Origin: Paludibacter sp963678465
GTDB lineage: Bacteria; Bacteroidota; Bacteroidia; Bacteroidales; Paludibacteraceae
Direction of reading: 5' to 3'
Length of the DNA: 64,000 bases
Assembly: GCA_963678465.1 (NCBI GenBank)
Contig: OY782858.1
Coordinates: 3,038,001 to 3,102,000 of the forward strand
The notes beneath the pieces were generated by a model. That model had not been told where the DNA came from and made no database searches. It saw nothing but the letters and a program-made list of their open reading frames with translations. Positions 1-7,316 of the stretch are shown piece by piece; the first letter of the stretch is position 1; the number at the start of each line of letters is the position of its first letter. The position numbers and the translations under genes are program-made.

Positions 1-1
1 C

Positions 2-199
2 TGCGAAGACAGTACTTTGCAACTGAAATTAGCCATGATGGAAGGACCTGAGTTTCCGGTAGCTGTAGGTGTGATTCGCGATGTGGAAACTGAAACTTAC
101 GACGAAGCCATGACGAAACAAATAGAAGAAGTGCAGGCAAAATCGAAAATCAAAACTTTTGATGATCTGATTGACTCCTGCGAGCAATGGGATATGTAA
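2..199 (+). CDS. 2-oxoacid:ferredoxin oxidoreductase, beta subunit (C-terminal end)
   Basis: The window opens inside this gene; only the last 65 codons are present, read in frame from base 2 to the TAA at 197-199. The visible part (LKLAMMEGPEFPVAVGVIRD followed by a Glu/Lys-rich helical tail) matches the conserved end of the Bacteroidetes beta subunit usually annotated as 2-oxoglutarate (KorB-like) ferredoxin oxidoreductase. That subunit binds thiamine diphosphate and a 4Fe-4S cluster and works with an alpha subunit in CoA-dependent oxidation of 2-oxoacids; those sites lie outside the window. The choice of 2-oxoglutarate over other 2-oxoacids is from family memory. A rho-independent terminator follows within 25 bases, so this is the last gene of its operon. 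Its final codons and terminator recur at about 1463-1575. Confidence 0.7.
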   Translation, partial: CEDSTLQLKLAMMEGPEFPVAVGVIRDVETETYDEAMTKQIEEVQAKSKIKTFDDLIDSCEQWDM

Positions 200-221
200 T
201 GTTTATTCAATAATTAAAATT

Positions 222-258
222 AAAACCGATACAATGTTGATTTGTATCGGTTTTTTTT
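222..258 (+). terminator. Rho-independent terminator after the oxidoreductase gene
   Basis: A perfect 13-bp stem (222-234 with 242-254, arms AAAACCGATACAA and its complement) with a 7-base loop is followed by a run of eight T. A diverged copy lies at 1507-1541. Confidence 0.85.
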
Positions 259-307
259 GTTTTAAATACCTGTGGCTAATATCCTGTTTTTAAGTCCTGT
301 CCGCCCT

Positions 308-555
308 TTTTACCTTTCAGCCGCCGTCTGTCGCCGGGGGTCCCACCAGCTCCGAAAGTCAGTCAGCGCTCTTCGGCATACATTCGGAAATTCCCGAAAG
401 TCAATCCCCTATCGTCCTCAGGGTTTCGGAGCGTTCCGAAAGTCAATCCACTATCGTCCTTAAGGTTTCGGAGCGTTCCGAAAGTCGGAACACGAGCCGC
501 GGCAAGGTTTCGGGAGCTTCTGAAAGCCTGTCGACAATCGCCGGCTGAAAAGCGG
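308..555. repeat. Degenerate tandem repeat, about 42 bp per unit, hairpin-forming
   Basis: At least five and probably six head-to-tail units start near 308, 350, 391, 434, 476 and 518 (spacings 41-43). Each starts with a TCCGAAAGTC-like block and most end with GGTTTCGGAGCG; units at 391 and 434 are nearly identical. At each junction TTTCGGA and TCCGAAA face each other across 4 bases, so every junction can fold into a small hairpin. The tract is clearly more GC-rich than its surroundings. There are no unique spacers, so it is not a CRISPR array. Open frames across it on both strands look like by-products of the repeat. Confidence 0.65.
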
Positions 556-603
556 GAAGAAATACTGCTTACAAGACTATTCATCACTTAAAAATAAAAG
601 AAT

Positions 604-669
604 ATGAAAATTACATCTATCGACAACACTAAACTTCGTAACGAAGAACAGAGACGGTTTTATTGGTGA
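604..669 (+). pseudogene. Possible 21-codon gene remnant
   Basis: An ATG opens a 21-codon frame (MKITSIDNTKLRNEEQRRFY...) ending in TGA. The start resembles the N-terminus of a Bacteroidetes family of unknown function (starts of the type MKI..-T.LRNEEH; I think DUF6261, from memory). Nothing in any frame continues it, so it is either a truncated remnant or chance. It lies in the segment between the two copies of the oxidoreductase 3' end. Confidence 0.25.
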
Positions 670-867
670 CTAAGTTGAATATTTAGATTAAATACTTATC
701 TTTACTTCGATAAATATATTTTGCAGTGGTAGGTATCTCGTAATTACAAATCACCTCAGACGTTCGCGAAGCTTTGTGTATTGAATGAAGATATCCGGTA
801 GGACGAGGAATCGGCATATTAAAAGCAAACAATATGTATGATCCAAATAAAATTAAATAAATTAACA

Positions 868-1314
868 ATGAGAAGACTATATGTATTTTTTGTAATTGTA
901 TTTTACATGGGTTTATCTTTTTCCTGTCAATCGCGTACTGAAAAAAGATTAGTTGGGCTGTGGGGCTTAGATTTAGATAGTTGCATAGTACAAGGTCGTG
1001 TTTGGTATTATTGTGAAAATATGCTTTCATTTAATAGTGATATGACATGTGATTTACCCGCAATATGTGATCAGAAAATGAATCAGTCACTTGGTAACTG
1101 GCAACTAATTACTAATAAAAACAAACAAGATTCTGTATTCTTTAATGTACCAGACAATCCGTTACATGGAAAATATGCAATTACATTTTATAAAGATTAT
1201 AATAAAATGGTATTTAAAATGCGATTACAAAATGATTCAACATTTTTGGTTTGCGGTAAACAAATTTTGAGTTTTAGTACAAATAATTTACAAAAGTTAT
1301 TGGACAGTCAATAA
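868..1314 (+). CDS. Small lipoprotein of unknown function
   Basis: The predicted protein has 148 aa. I place the start at the ATG at 868 because the next 17 residues form a signal peptide (MRRLYVFFVIVFYMGLSFSC) ending in a lipobox-like FSC; an earlier in-frame ATG at 838 would spoil it. After the Cys, a stretch typical of small lipocalin-like lipoproteins (KRLVGLWGLD... then GNWQL and alternating beta-strand segments) follows, but I see no assignable domain. It is low in GC and stands alone with its own terminator (1352-1384). It lies in a segment bounded by two copies of the end of the neighbouring oxidoreductase gene, suggesting arrival by insertion. Function unknown; an envelope location is inferred. 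Confidence 0.6.
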   Translation: MRRLYVFFVIVFYMGLSFSCQSRTEKRLVGLWGLDLDSCIVQGRVWYYCENMLSFNSDMTCDLPAICDQKMNQSLGNWQLITNKNKQDSVFFNVPDNPLHGKYAITFYKDYNKMVFKMRLQNDSTFLVCGKQILSFSTNNLQKLLDSQ

Positions 1315-1351
1315 GTGTTGAGGTATTTGATCTGTCGTTAATTATGCAAAT

Positions 1352-1384
1352 AAAATGGTAAGACTACTCTTGCCATTTTTATTA
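1352..1384 (+). terminator. Terminator of the lipoprotein gene
   Basis: A 12-bp stem (1352-1363 with 1368-1379, one G-T pair) with a 4-base loop is followed by a T-rich tail. Confidence 0.8.
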
Positions 1385-1462
1385 ACCCTCTGCTGCCGCA
1401 CGATGGTATCGCCCCGTCCTTTTGGATATATGATGAGGAGAACTAAAGTTGGTACTGGTCGC

Positions 1463-1580
1463 TGTGAACAATGGGATATGTAATTTTTATTCAATAATAA
1501 AAATTGAAACCGATACAAAGAAGATTTGTGTCGGTTTTTTTGTTTTAAATACTTGTAGCTAATGTGTTGTTTTAAAACTA
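1463..1580 (+). repeat. Diverged second copy of the oxidoreductase 3' end and terminator
   Basis: The bases from 1463 repeat those from about 180: the last codons (CEQWDM then TAA), the following AT-rich spacer, the terminator stem and the sequence just beyond it (TGTTTTAAATAC...). Substitutions and small indels are scattered over about 115 bp, so the duplication is not recent. The copied terminator (1507-1541) keeps a 13-bp stem with a single G-T pair and a T-run. No start or open frame precedes the copy, so it is a non-coding remnant. Confidence 0.75.
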
Positions 1581-1738
1581 ATTTATACATTCACGTAGTT
1601 AAGTCAGAATAAATTCAGGAAAGATTATTTCGTTTCGGTTATTGTTTGTGTTTAACTAAAATAGTAACAAAACGTAATTGTTGTGTTTGAAATTTGTTCA
1701 AATTCCTAAAAAGAGCTGTGCTGTATTGATAAATTGAT

Positions 1739-1827
1739 TATCTTTGTGGGTAAAAGACTTTGATTTGAAAAAAACAGGAATAATTATTCAGAAAGAGTGC
1801 TTGTTCGATACAGGCACTCTGTTTTTT
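1739..1827 (+). promoter_or_regulatory. Promoter and hairpin leader before the beta-eliminating lyase gene
   Basis: TATCTTTG at 1739-1746 fits the Bacteroidetes -7 element; I see no good -33 TTTG at normal distance. About 48 bases downstream a stem (1794-1803 with 1811-1820, two mispairs) is followed by TTTTTT (1822-1827), which is a terminator-like hairpin located between the promoter and the gene start at 1877. A frame starting with TTG at 1765 could encode a 27-codon leader peptide spanning the hairpin. This could be an attenuator, a small RNA, or the terminator of a lost gene. Confidence 0.4.
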
Positions 1828-1876
1828 AAAACAAAATCAGATAAATAATCTATAAATCATTTTTTTTGTAATAGCT

Positions 1877-3325
1877 ATGCAAGAAATCAAATTTTACAGC
1901 GGAGAGAATATTCCGTTGGAGCTGCACAAAGTACGCATTGTGCAAAAACTCAATTTAGTACCTATCGAACGCCGTCTCGAAGCGCTTTACGAAGGCGGTT
2001 TCAACACTTTCAGATTAAGTACGAGGGATGTGTTTCTCGACATGCTGACCGACTCCGGAACCAATGCTATGAGCGATAATCAATTGGCAGCTATGATGCA
2101 GGCTGATGATGCTTATGCCGGTTCGCAGAGTTTCGAACGCCTTCTGAAAGCAGTGAACGATGTGCTTGGAAAAAAATACCTGCTTCCTGTGCACCAGGGA
2201 CGAGCCGCTGAAAATATCATATCGGTAGCTTATGTACACAAAGGTAGTTTGGTACCTATGAATTATCACTTCACTACGGCTATGGCTCACATCACCGACA
2301 AAGGCGGACAGATTGTTGAGTTGCTTTACGATGAAGCATATGTGATTAATTCCAGCCATCCTTTCAAGGGGAACATGAATATTGAGAAACTCGAAGAAGT
2401 AATCAATTATAATGGTCCTAAAAATATTCCGTTCATTCGCATGGAAGCTTCTACCAATTTAATTGGTGGTCAACCTTTTTCGGTTCAGAACCTCCGCGAT
2501 GTACGTGCTTTGGCCGATAAATATAAAATCCGCTTGGTGTTGGATTGTAGTTTGTTGGGCGAAAATGCTTATCTCGTGCTGCAACGCGAACCTGAGTTTA
2601 AGGATTCGAACATGGAAACAGTGATTAAGACAATGACGGGGTTAGCCGATTTGTGTTATTTCTCAGCACGTAAATTAAGTTCTTCCCGCGGTGGAGGTAT
2701 CTGCACCGACAGTATGGAGATTTTCAAAGAACTTGAAGCTTTTATCCCTTTGTACGAAGGCTTTCTTACTTATGGTGGAATGTCTATTCGCGAAGTGGAG
2801 GCCATGGCAGTGGGATTGTACGAAACATTAGACGAAACAATTATTAGCCAAAGTCCTACATTTATTAAATATCTTGTCGATAGTTTAGATGCTAAAGGAA
2901 TACCAATGATTAAACCCGCCGGTGTATTGGGCGCTCATGTGGATGCTATGCAGCTTTGTGCACATATCCCTCAGACTGAATATCCTGCAGGGGCTTTAGC
3001 GGCAGCTTTGTTTCTGATTTCCGGCGTTCGGGGTATGGAACGCGGTTCTATCTCCAACCAGCGCGACGAATACGGAAACGAAACTTATGCTGATATGGAA
3101 TTGCTTCGTTTGGCTGTTCCAAGGCGTGTATTTACGCTTTCGCAAATTAAATATGTGGAAGACCGCTTGACATGGCTTTACGAAAACAGACTGCTGATTG
3201 GTGGACTTAAATTTGTTTATGAACCTCCGGTATTGCGCTTTTTCATGGGAGGATTGGCTCCTACTTCGGATTGGCCTCAGCAACTAATGGCTAAATTTAA
3301 AGAAGATTTTGGCGATAGTTTGTAG
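1877..3325 (+). CDS. Tryptophanase/tyrosine phenol-lyase family PLP enzyme (tyrosine phenol-lyase-like)
   Basis: The 482-aa protein belongs to the beta-eliminating lyases, which use pyridoxal phosphate to split an aromatic amino acid into the ring compound, pyruvate and ammonia. The PLP lysine is K266 (motif SARK) and the conserved aspartate is D223. The positions that separate the two family members look like tyrosine phenol-lyase: Thr in HFTTAMAH (residues 131-138), Arg in MERG (389) and Phe in LRFF (about 455); tryptophanase would have Asp and His at the first and last. It is unusual in being about 25 residues longer than the family norm and in having LGEN where the usual motif is TRCVEN, so the Arg that contacts the cofactor is replaced by Leu. 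The substrate should therefore be considered open. Monocistronic, with a hairpin leader upstream and a strong terminator downstream. Confidence 0.75.
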   Translation: MQEIKFYSGENIPLELHKVRIVQKLNLVPIERRLEALYEGGFNTFRLSTRDVFLDMLTDSGTNAMSDNQLAAMMQADDAYAGSQSFERLLKAVNDVLGKKYLLPVHQGRAAENIISVAYVHKGSLVPMNYHFTTAMAHITDKGGQIVELLYDEAYVINSSHPFKGNMNIEKLEEVINYNGPKNIPFIRMEASTNLIGGQPFSVQNLRDVRALADKYKIRLVLDCSLLGENAYLVLQREPEFKDSNMETVIKTMTGLADLCYFSARKLSSSRGGGICTDSMEIFKELEAFIPLYEGFLTYGGMSIREVEAMAVGLYETLDETIISQSPTFIKYLVDSLDAKGIPMIKPAGVLGAHVDAMQLCAHIPQTEYPAGALAAALFLISGVRGMERGSISNQRDEYGNETYADMELLRLAVPRRVFTLSQIKYVEDRLTWLYENRLLIGGLKFVYEPPVLRFFMGGLAPTSDWPQQLMAKFKEDFGDSL

Positions 3326-3350
3326 AATTCTACAACTCAACACAATATGG

Positions 3351-3385
3351 AAAACACCGAATGGATCGAATCATTCGGTGTTTTT
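3351..3385 (+). terminator. Terminator of the lyase gene
   Basis: A perfect 13-bp stem (3351-3363 with 3372-3384), an 8-base loop and a T-run. Confidence 0.85.
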
Positions 3386-3460
3386 CTAAATATAATCACC
3401 AAAAATTGATTTACTGTCCTTGTGGCAGAGCTAAAAATGAGCGATTCAGTACTTTTTAAT

Positions 3461-3468
3461 TAACTTTG
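3461..3468 (+). promoter_or_regulatory. Candidate promoter of aroK (-7 box)
   Basis: TAACTTTG matches the Bacteroidetes -7 consensus 27 bases before the start codon. No clear -33 element is seen. Confidence 0.35.
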
Positions 3469-3494
3469 CGATTCAAAATAAATTAGGCGTTAAA

Positions 3495-3998
3495 ATGGAA
3501 AGAGTTTTTTTAGTCGGATATATGGGTTCGGGCAAAACGTCGATGGGTAAGATACTGGCGCATCAGCTCGGTTTTGCATTTGTTGATATGGATGCGCATA
3601 TCGAAGAGAAATATCATAAATCCGTTTCGCAGATTTTTGCTGAACTGGGAGAAGCTCAATTCCGGTTGATTGAACGTGATTGTCTGCACGAAGTTGCCGA
3701 ATTTGAAAAAACAGTAATTTCTACGGGTGGTGGTGTTCCCTGTTTTTTTGATAATATGGAATATATGAACGAACGCGGACTGACAATTTATCTTCAACTT
3801 ACGCCGGAGCAACTGGAAGTGCGGCTTGCATCATCGCGCATCGGGAAACGACCGCTGCTTGGCGATAGGAAAGGAGAGGAGCTGCGTTTATTTATTGAGC
3901 AGGGACTTGGCATTCGGTCGCCTTTTTATGCAAAAGCACAAAGGATTGTTAGTGGAACGGATGAAGAGATAATAGCTCAAATCAAAGAAATTATATGA
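3495..3998 (+). CDS. aroK: Shikimate kinase
   Basis: The 167-aa protein phosphorylates shikimate with ATP in the fifth step of the chorismate pathway for aromatic amino acids. It has the P-loop GYMGSGKTS (residues 8-16), the shikimate-binding DMD (31-33), FRLIERD with two arginines (56-62) and the glycine triplet TGGG (77-80), followed by the lid region with GKRPLL. Length is normal for a single-domain enzyme. The start is supported by the P-loop lying eight residues in. It stands alone between the lyase gene and a convergent tRNA-dihydrouridine synthase gene. Confidence 0.93.
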   Translation: MERVFLVGYMGSGKTSMGKILAHQLGFAFVDMDAHIEEKYHKSVSQIFAELGEAQFRLIERDCLHEVAEFEKTVISTGGGVPCFFDNMEYMNERGLTIYLQLTPEQLEVRLASSRIGKRPLLGDRKGEELRLFIEQGLGIRSPFYAKAQRIVSGTDEEIIAQIKEII

Positions 3999-4074
3999 TT
4001 TTTTGATTAATATTTCCTCAATGATTTGTCTTGTTTTAGAATAGTTTTCTGCAAAAATTACACTTTAGCTTTTC

Positions 4075-5013
4075 TTATTGATAGTTATTGATGGCTGCAA
4101 AAATAATTTCGCCGTACTGCGACTGCGTTTTGCATTTTTTTACGGCTTTATATACCTTGTGTCCATCTTCAAACGCCAGACTCTGATATTCCCAAAGTTC
4201 TACCATGTGTCTGAGAAAATGCTGATCTCCGGAGTACTTTTTTTTACAATTCTCAATCATTGAAAGGTGAAAGTTTCGGAGCATTTTTACCTTTTCTTCC
4301 CGGGTCAGTTTTTCTCCTCTGATTTCGCTCAGTAAAAATGGATTCCTCAATATTCCTCTGCCAATCATTATTTTGTCTGTCTGAGGACTAAGTTGTACGA
4401 GCTGGTTCACATCTTCGGGAGTCAGAATATCACCGTTGTAGCAAACCGAATGTTTTACCGAAGGTGCAAATTGAGCAAAAGCTTTCATATCAGCCTCGCC
4501 TTTATATTGTTGTTTCCCAATGCGCGGATGAATAATTATTTCTTCGAGAGGAAATTGATTCAAAATAGCGACAATTTCGGCAAATTCATTTGTGTTTTCC
4601 ATCCCCAACCTGCATTTAACCGAAACACGAAGCTTTGTCCCGGAAAAAACACCTTCGAGTAACTTGCTAATGAGATCAGGGTGTGCAAGTAAACCTGCGC
4701 CCATTTTCTTTCCGGTGACCATTGGATACGGACATCCCATGTTGATATTCACTTCACTGTATCCGTTCTCAATACAAAGTTCTTCGAATTTTTGAAAAGA
4801 GGCGGCATTATTGCCCAAAAACTGAGGTACAGGTTGCTGAAACTGGTTGTGTGTGGCAAGAATATCGTTGCATTGTGTTGGTCGATAAAAATTGTCATTT
4901 TGTACGCGAATAAACGGGGAGAAGGTTTTGTCGAAATGACCGATGTTTTCATAAAATGATGCACGAAAAACTCTATCGGTAAGTCCCTGAAGTGGAGCAA
5001 GGTATATTTGCAT
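4075..5013 (-). CDS. tRNA-dihydrouridine synthase
   Basis: The 312-aa flavoenzyme reduces specific uridines in tRNA to dihydrouridine. I take the start as the Met of MQIYLAPLQGLTDRVFR at 5013, because this is where the family begins (FMN-binding strand of the TIM barrel); an upstream Met would add nine unrelated residues. The catalytic cysteine is C94 in NMGCPYPMVTGKKMGAG, followed by SVKCRLG, the IHPR segment and the phosphate-binding IGRG near the end of the barrel. The exact Dus subtype cannot be settled from this alone. It is transcribed towards aroK, with about 270 bases to the ssrA gene on its other side. Confidence 0.9.
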   Translation of the reverse strand: MQIYLAPLQGLTDRVFRASFYENIGHFDKTFSPFIRVQNDNFYRPTQCNDILATHNQFQQPVPQFLGNNAASFQKFEELCIENGYSEVNINMGCPYPMVTGKKMGAGLLAHPDLISKLLEGVFSGTKLRVSVKCRLGMENTNEFAEIVAILNQFPLEEIIIHPRIGKQQYKGEADMKAFAQFAPSVKHSVCYNGDILTPEDVNQLVQLSPQTDKIMIGRGILRNPFLLSEIRGEKLTREEKVKMLRNFHLSMIENCKKKYSGDQHFLRHMVELWEYQSLAFEDGHKVYKAVKKCKTQSQYGEIIFAAINNYQ

Positions 5014-5186
5014 AAGTAAGTATGTTGAATTGATGAGCAAAGGTAAGATTTTTTACACGGAAAATAAGATGAAGACCCCAATTCGCTTTGTTAAGACACC
5101 TAAAGTTCTAAAAAACAAATGATTTTAAGGATGTGATGAATATGTAAAATATGCTCGTGTTTTGTTTGATTTTATCGAACAATACA

Positions 5187-5214
5187 TTTGAGTGAGAAAT
5201 AAGTTGTATCTTTG
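5187..5214 (+). promoter_or_regulatory. Promoter of ssrA
   Basis: TTTG (5187-5190), a 16-base spacer and TATCTTTG (5207-5214) form a good Bacteroidetes -33/-7 promoter about 60 bases before the mature tmRNA, leaving a short 5' leader to be trimmed. The remaining bases between 5014 and here show nothing else. Confidence 0.6.
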
Positions 5215-5284
5215 CAGCAAAATAAACCACCAAATAATTGATGACTGTTTTGAACGATTTGTTGTTAATTTGATGTTGGGTTTA

Positions 5285-5677
5285 GGGGCTGTTTGGTTTT
5301 GACAGCAGGTAGAACTGATATGTAAGCATGTCGAGCTTTGAGAAAACAGCTCGTAAATCCAGGTTCTTAAAATTATAACTGGCGAAGAAAACTACGCTCT
5401 TGCTGCTTAATCGAATAAAGTAGATTAACTTAATTCAGGTACTAGGTACCAGAACGAGACATTTCCCAAAGGCCGTCGCTTCGAGGCCGATGAACAGGAA
5501 GTGTGGATAAATCGAAGATAGTTGTGCTCAGCCTTGGGGGTGCAATGAAACAAAAAGGATAAGGCGCAGGTTGGTGGCTTCGGTCTTGCCTACGCTCGAA
5601 AACCTAAGCGAAGATAAACATGTAGAAAGCTTATTATTTCCTTGTTTGGACGAGGGTTCGACTCCCTCCAGCTCCAC
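5285..5677 (+). ncRNA. ssrA: Transfer-messenger RNA (tmRNA)
   Basis: This RNA rescues stalled ribosomes. The 5' end GGGGCTG (5285-5291) pairs with CAGCTCC (5669-5675) as the tRNA-like acceptor stem, and GAGGGTTCGACTCCCTC forms the T arm. The tag reading frame is at 5381-5410: GGC GAA GAA AAC TAC GCT CTT GCT GCT TAA, giving GEENYALAA, the usual Bacteroidetes form of the proteolysis tag. GC-rich paired blocks after the tag match pseudoknot regions. CCA is not encoded (the genome reads ACAAA) and must be added. The last 19 bases (5659-5677) are the attL core of the island that follows; the insertion regenerates the complete RNA end. Coordinates of the 3' end are good to about two bases. Confidence 0.95.
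5659..5677 (+). other. attL: left attachment core of the genomic island (within ssrA)
   Basis: CGACTCCCTCCAGCTCCAC is repeated exactly at 35244-35262 in the same orientation. Integration into the T arm/acceptor part of a tmRNA gene is a common target of tyrosine recombinases, and one is encoded 250 bases away. Confidence 0.85.
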
Positions 5678-5699
5678 AAATTAAATTTCAATTTAAAGT

Positions 5700-5735
5700 A
5701 AAAGCTCGTAAAATCAATGATTTACGAGCTTTTTT
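5700..5735 (+). terminator. Terminator supplied by the island to ssrA
   Basis: A 12-bp perfect stem (5701-5712 with 5721-5732) and a T-run lie just inside the island, replacing the displaced original terminator. Confidence 0.8.
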
Positions 5736-5787
5736 ATTTTTGGATATATCTAAAATATTCAAATAATATCAATCTTTTGGAGACCTA

Positions 5788-5827
5788 TTCGGGTACCCAA
5801 AGAATTTCAAGGGCTCGGGTACCCGAA
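5788..5827. promoter_or_regulatory. Two CGGGTACCCG-type palindromes near attL
   Basis: TTCGGGTACCCAA (5788-5800) and the full palindrome CGGGTACCCG (5816-5825) are spaced 26 bases apart, 100 bases before the integrase start. The same 10-bp palindrome occurs at 35183-35192, 52 bases inside attR. Arm-type integrase or excisionase sites, or operators for the integrase promoter, are plausible; this is inference. Confidence 0.5.
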
Positions 5828-5927
5828 TACACATCAAAACAACTTGTAATCAAGCAGTTCAAAGATTGAACATCTTGTGTACTAATTAAAGAACAAGTAT
5901 TTTTGAACAATTCTAAAGGTTACCACA

Positions 5928-7175
5928 ATGAATGCAAAACTTTCCATTCTCTTTTACGCAAAGAGAGCAAAAACCACAACGGACGGTCTAGTCCCTATTT
6001 ATATCCGTGTTACTGTCAATGGAGAAAGAATCGAATTAAGTACCAAACGTTACACACTTCCTGAAAAATGGTCTGTAGAAGGAAGCTGTATGAAAGGCAC
6101 TAGTGCCGAATCTAAAGCTACAAATTACTATCTGGACACATTAAAGGCAAAAGTTTATGACTATCAGCAGCAGCTTATCCGGGAAGATGAAGTTGTCAAT
6201 GCCGAAAATATGAGAAACAAGATACTTGGGATTGAGAAACGCAGTCACATGCTTATTGGCATTTTCCAACAACATAACGAGGAAATAAAAGCCCTTGTTG
6301 GTCGTGAATTCGCAACTGCAACATATACCCGATACGAAACATCGCTTAAACACACAATAGCTTTCCTGAACTGGAAATACAAAGTGTCAGATATTGACAT
6401 TCGCAAAATTGATCATGAGTTCGTGACAAGTTACGAATTCTATTTAAAAAGCGTACACAAGTGCAATCAGAATACAACGGCCAAATACATCAAGAATTTC
6501 GGTAAGATTGTCCGTATATGCTTAGCTAATGGTTGGATTGAGCGCGACCCTTTCATAAACTATAAATGTAAGATTGTGGAAGTAGAACGGGCATTCCTAT
6601 CACAGAATGAGATTGAAACAATGTTCAACAAAGTATTGGCAACAGACAGACTCAATCAGGTCAAAGACATATTCCTCTTCAGCTGCTTCACAGGTCTGGC
6701 CTACGTGGATGTAAAGAAACTATCTCGCAAAAACATAGGTTTTGGCGTTGATGGCGAACGTTGGATTTTCATTAACCGCACCAAGACCGATACACGTTCT
6801 AATATCCCGTTATTGCCCATCGCATCTGCTATATTGGAAAAATACGAAGATCACCCGCAGGTAGTCAACCAGGATAAACTCTTACCTATTCTCAGCAATC
6901 AGAAGATGAATTCATACTTGAAGGAAATTGCTGACGTTTGCGAGATAAACAAGGAACTGACATTTCACATTGCCCGGCATACTTTTGCCACTACTGTCAC
7001 GCTTTCAAACGGGGTACCGATCGAAAGCGTTTCCAAAATGCTCGGACACAAAAACCTCAAAACAACTCAGCATTATGCCAAGATTCTTGACTTAAAGGTA
7101 AGTAACGATATGCAGATTTTGAAGGAAAAATTTGGGAATGGTACTCAATTGAAAATCAAGCAATCGGCAGGATGA
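5928..7175 (+). CDS. Tyrosine recombinase (island integrase)
   Basis: The 415-aa protein cuts and rejoins DNA at att sites. It has an N-terminal arm-binding region of the Bacteroidetes type (ILFYAKRAKTTTDGLVPIYIR), a SAM-like core-binding domain (about residues 105-205) and the catalytic domain (about 220-395). Visible catalytic residues are the Lys of NRTKTDTRSN, H347 and R350 (HIARH), H374 (LGHKN) and Y383 (HYAKI). The usual first Arg is absent, with Ala in CFTGLAYVDV, as is common in IntDOT-like enzymes. Its position next to attL, reading inward, identifies it as the island's own integrase. A hairpin with T-poor tail follows at 7203-7233. Confidence 0.92.
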   Translation: MNAKLSILFYAKRAKTTTDGLVPIYIRVTVNGERIELSTKRYTLPEKWSVEGSCMKGTSAESKATNYYLDTLKAKVYDYQQQLIREDEVVNAENMRNKILGIEKRSHMLIGIFQQHNEEIKALVGREFATATYTRYETSLKHTIAFLNWKYKVSDIDIRKIDHEFVTSYEFYLKSVHKCNQNTTAKYIKNFGKIVRICLANGWIERDPFINYKCKIVEVERAFLSQNEIETMFNKVLATDRLNQVKDIFLFSCFTGLAYVDVKKLSRKNIGFGVDGERWIFINRTKTDTRSNIPLLPIASAILEKYEDHPQVVNQDKLLPILSNQKMNSYLKEIADVCEINKELTFHIARHTFATTVTLSNGVPIESVSKMLGHKNLKTTQHYAKILDLKVSNDMQILKEKFGNGTQLKIKQSAG

Positions 7176-7202
7176 CAATTTTACTCTTAGTTCGATTTAG
7201 TC

Positions 7203-7236
7203 CTTCAATCTATATTAATAGTATAGATTGAAGCTT
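7203..7236. terminator. Hairpin between integrase and the first AraC gene
   Basis: CTTCAATCTAT (7203-7213) pairs perfectly with ATAGATTGAAG (7223-7233). A second imperfect 18-bp hairpin lies at about 7258-7303 (two mismatches). The genes on both sides converge here, so the pair probably serves as a two-way terminator region. Confidence 0.55.
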
Positions 7237-7316
7237 TAAAACAAACTCTCAAACTGAAATTTGCTCAGATTGTCTTATCGACAGTCTGTGCAAATTTGCT
7301 TTATAGCTACTTAAAA

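Noticed and set aside
308..555. Repeat tract considered as a CRISPR array
   Set aside because: Units follow each other directly with the same internal sequence and no unique spacers, and no cas genes are near.
272..587. Open frames on both strands across the hairpin repeats
   Set aside because: The translations are repeats of the DNA unit and have no start signals.
683..1030. Minus-strand frame overlapping the lipoprotein gene
   Set aside because: It has low complexity and no family features, while the plus strand has a signal peptide and lipobox.
7258..7303. 18-bp imperfect hairpin considered as a riboswitch or small RNA
   Set aside because: It lies just behind the stop of the AraC gene and fits best as part of a transcription end.
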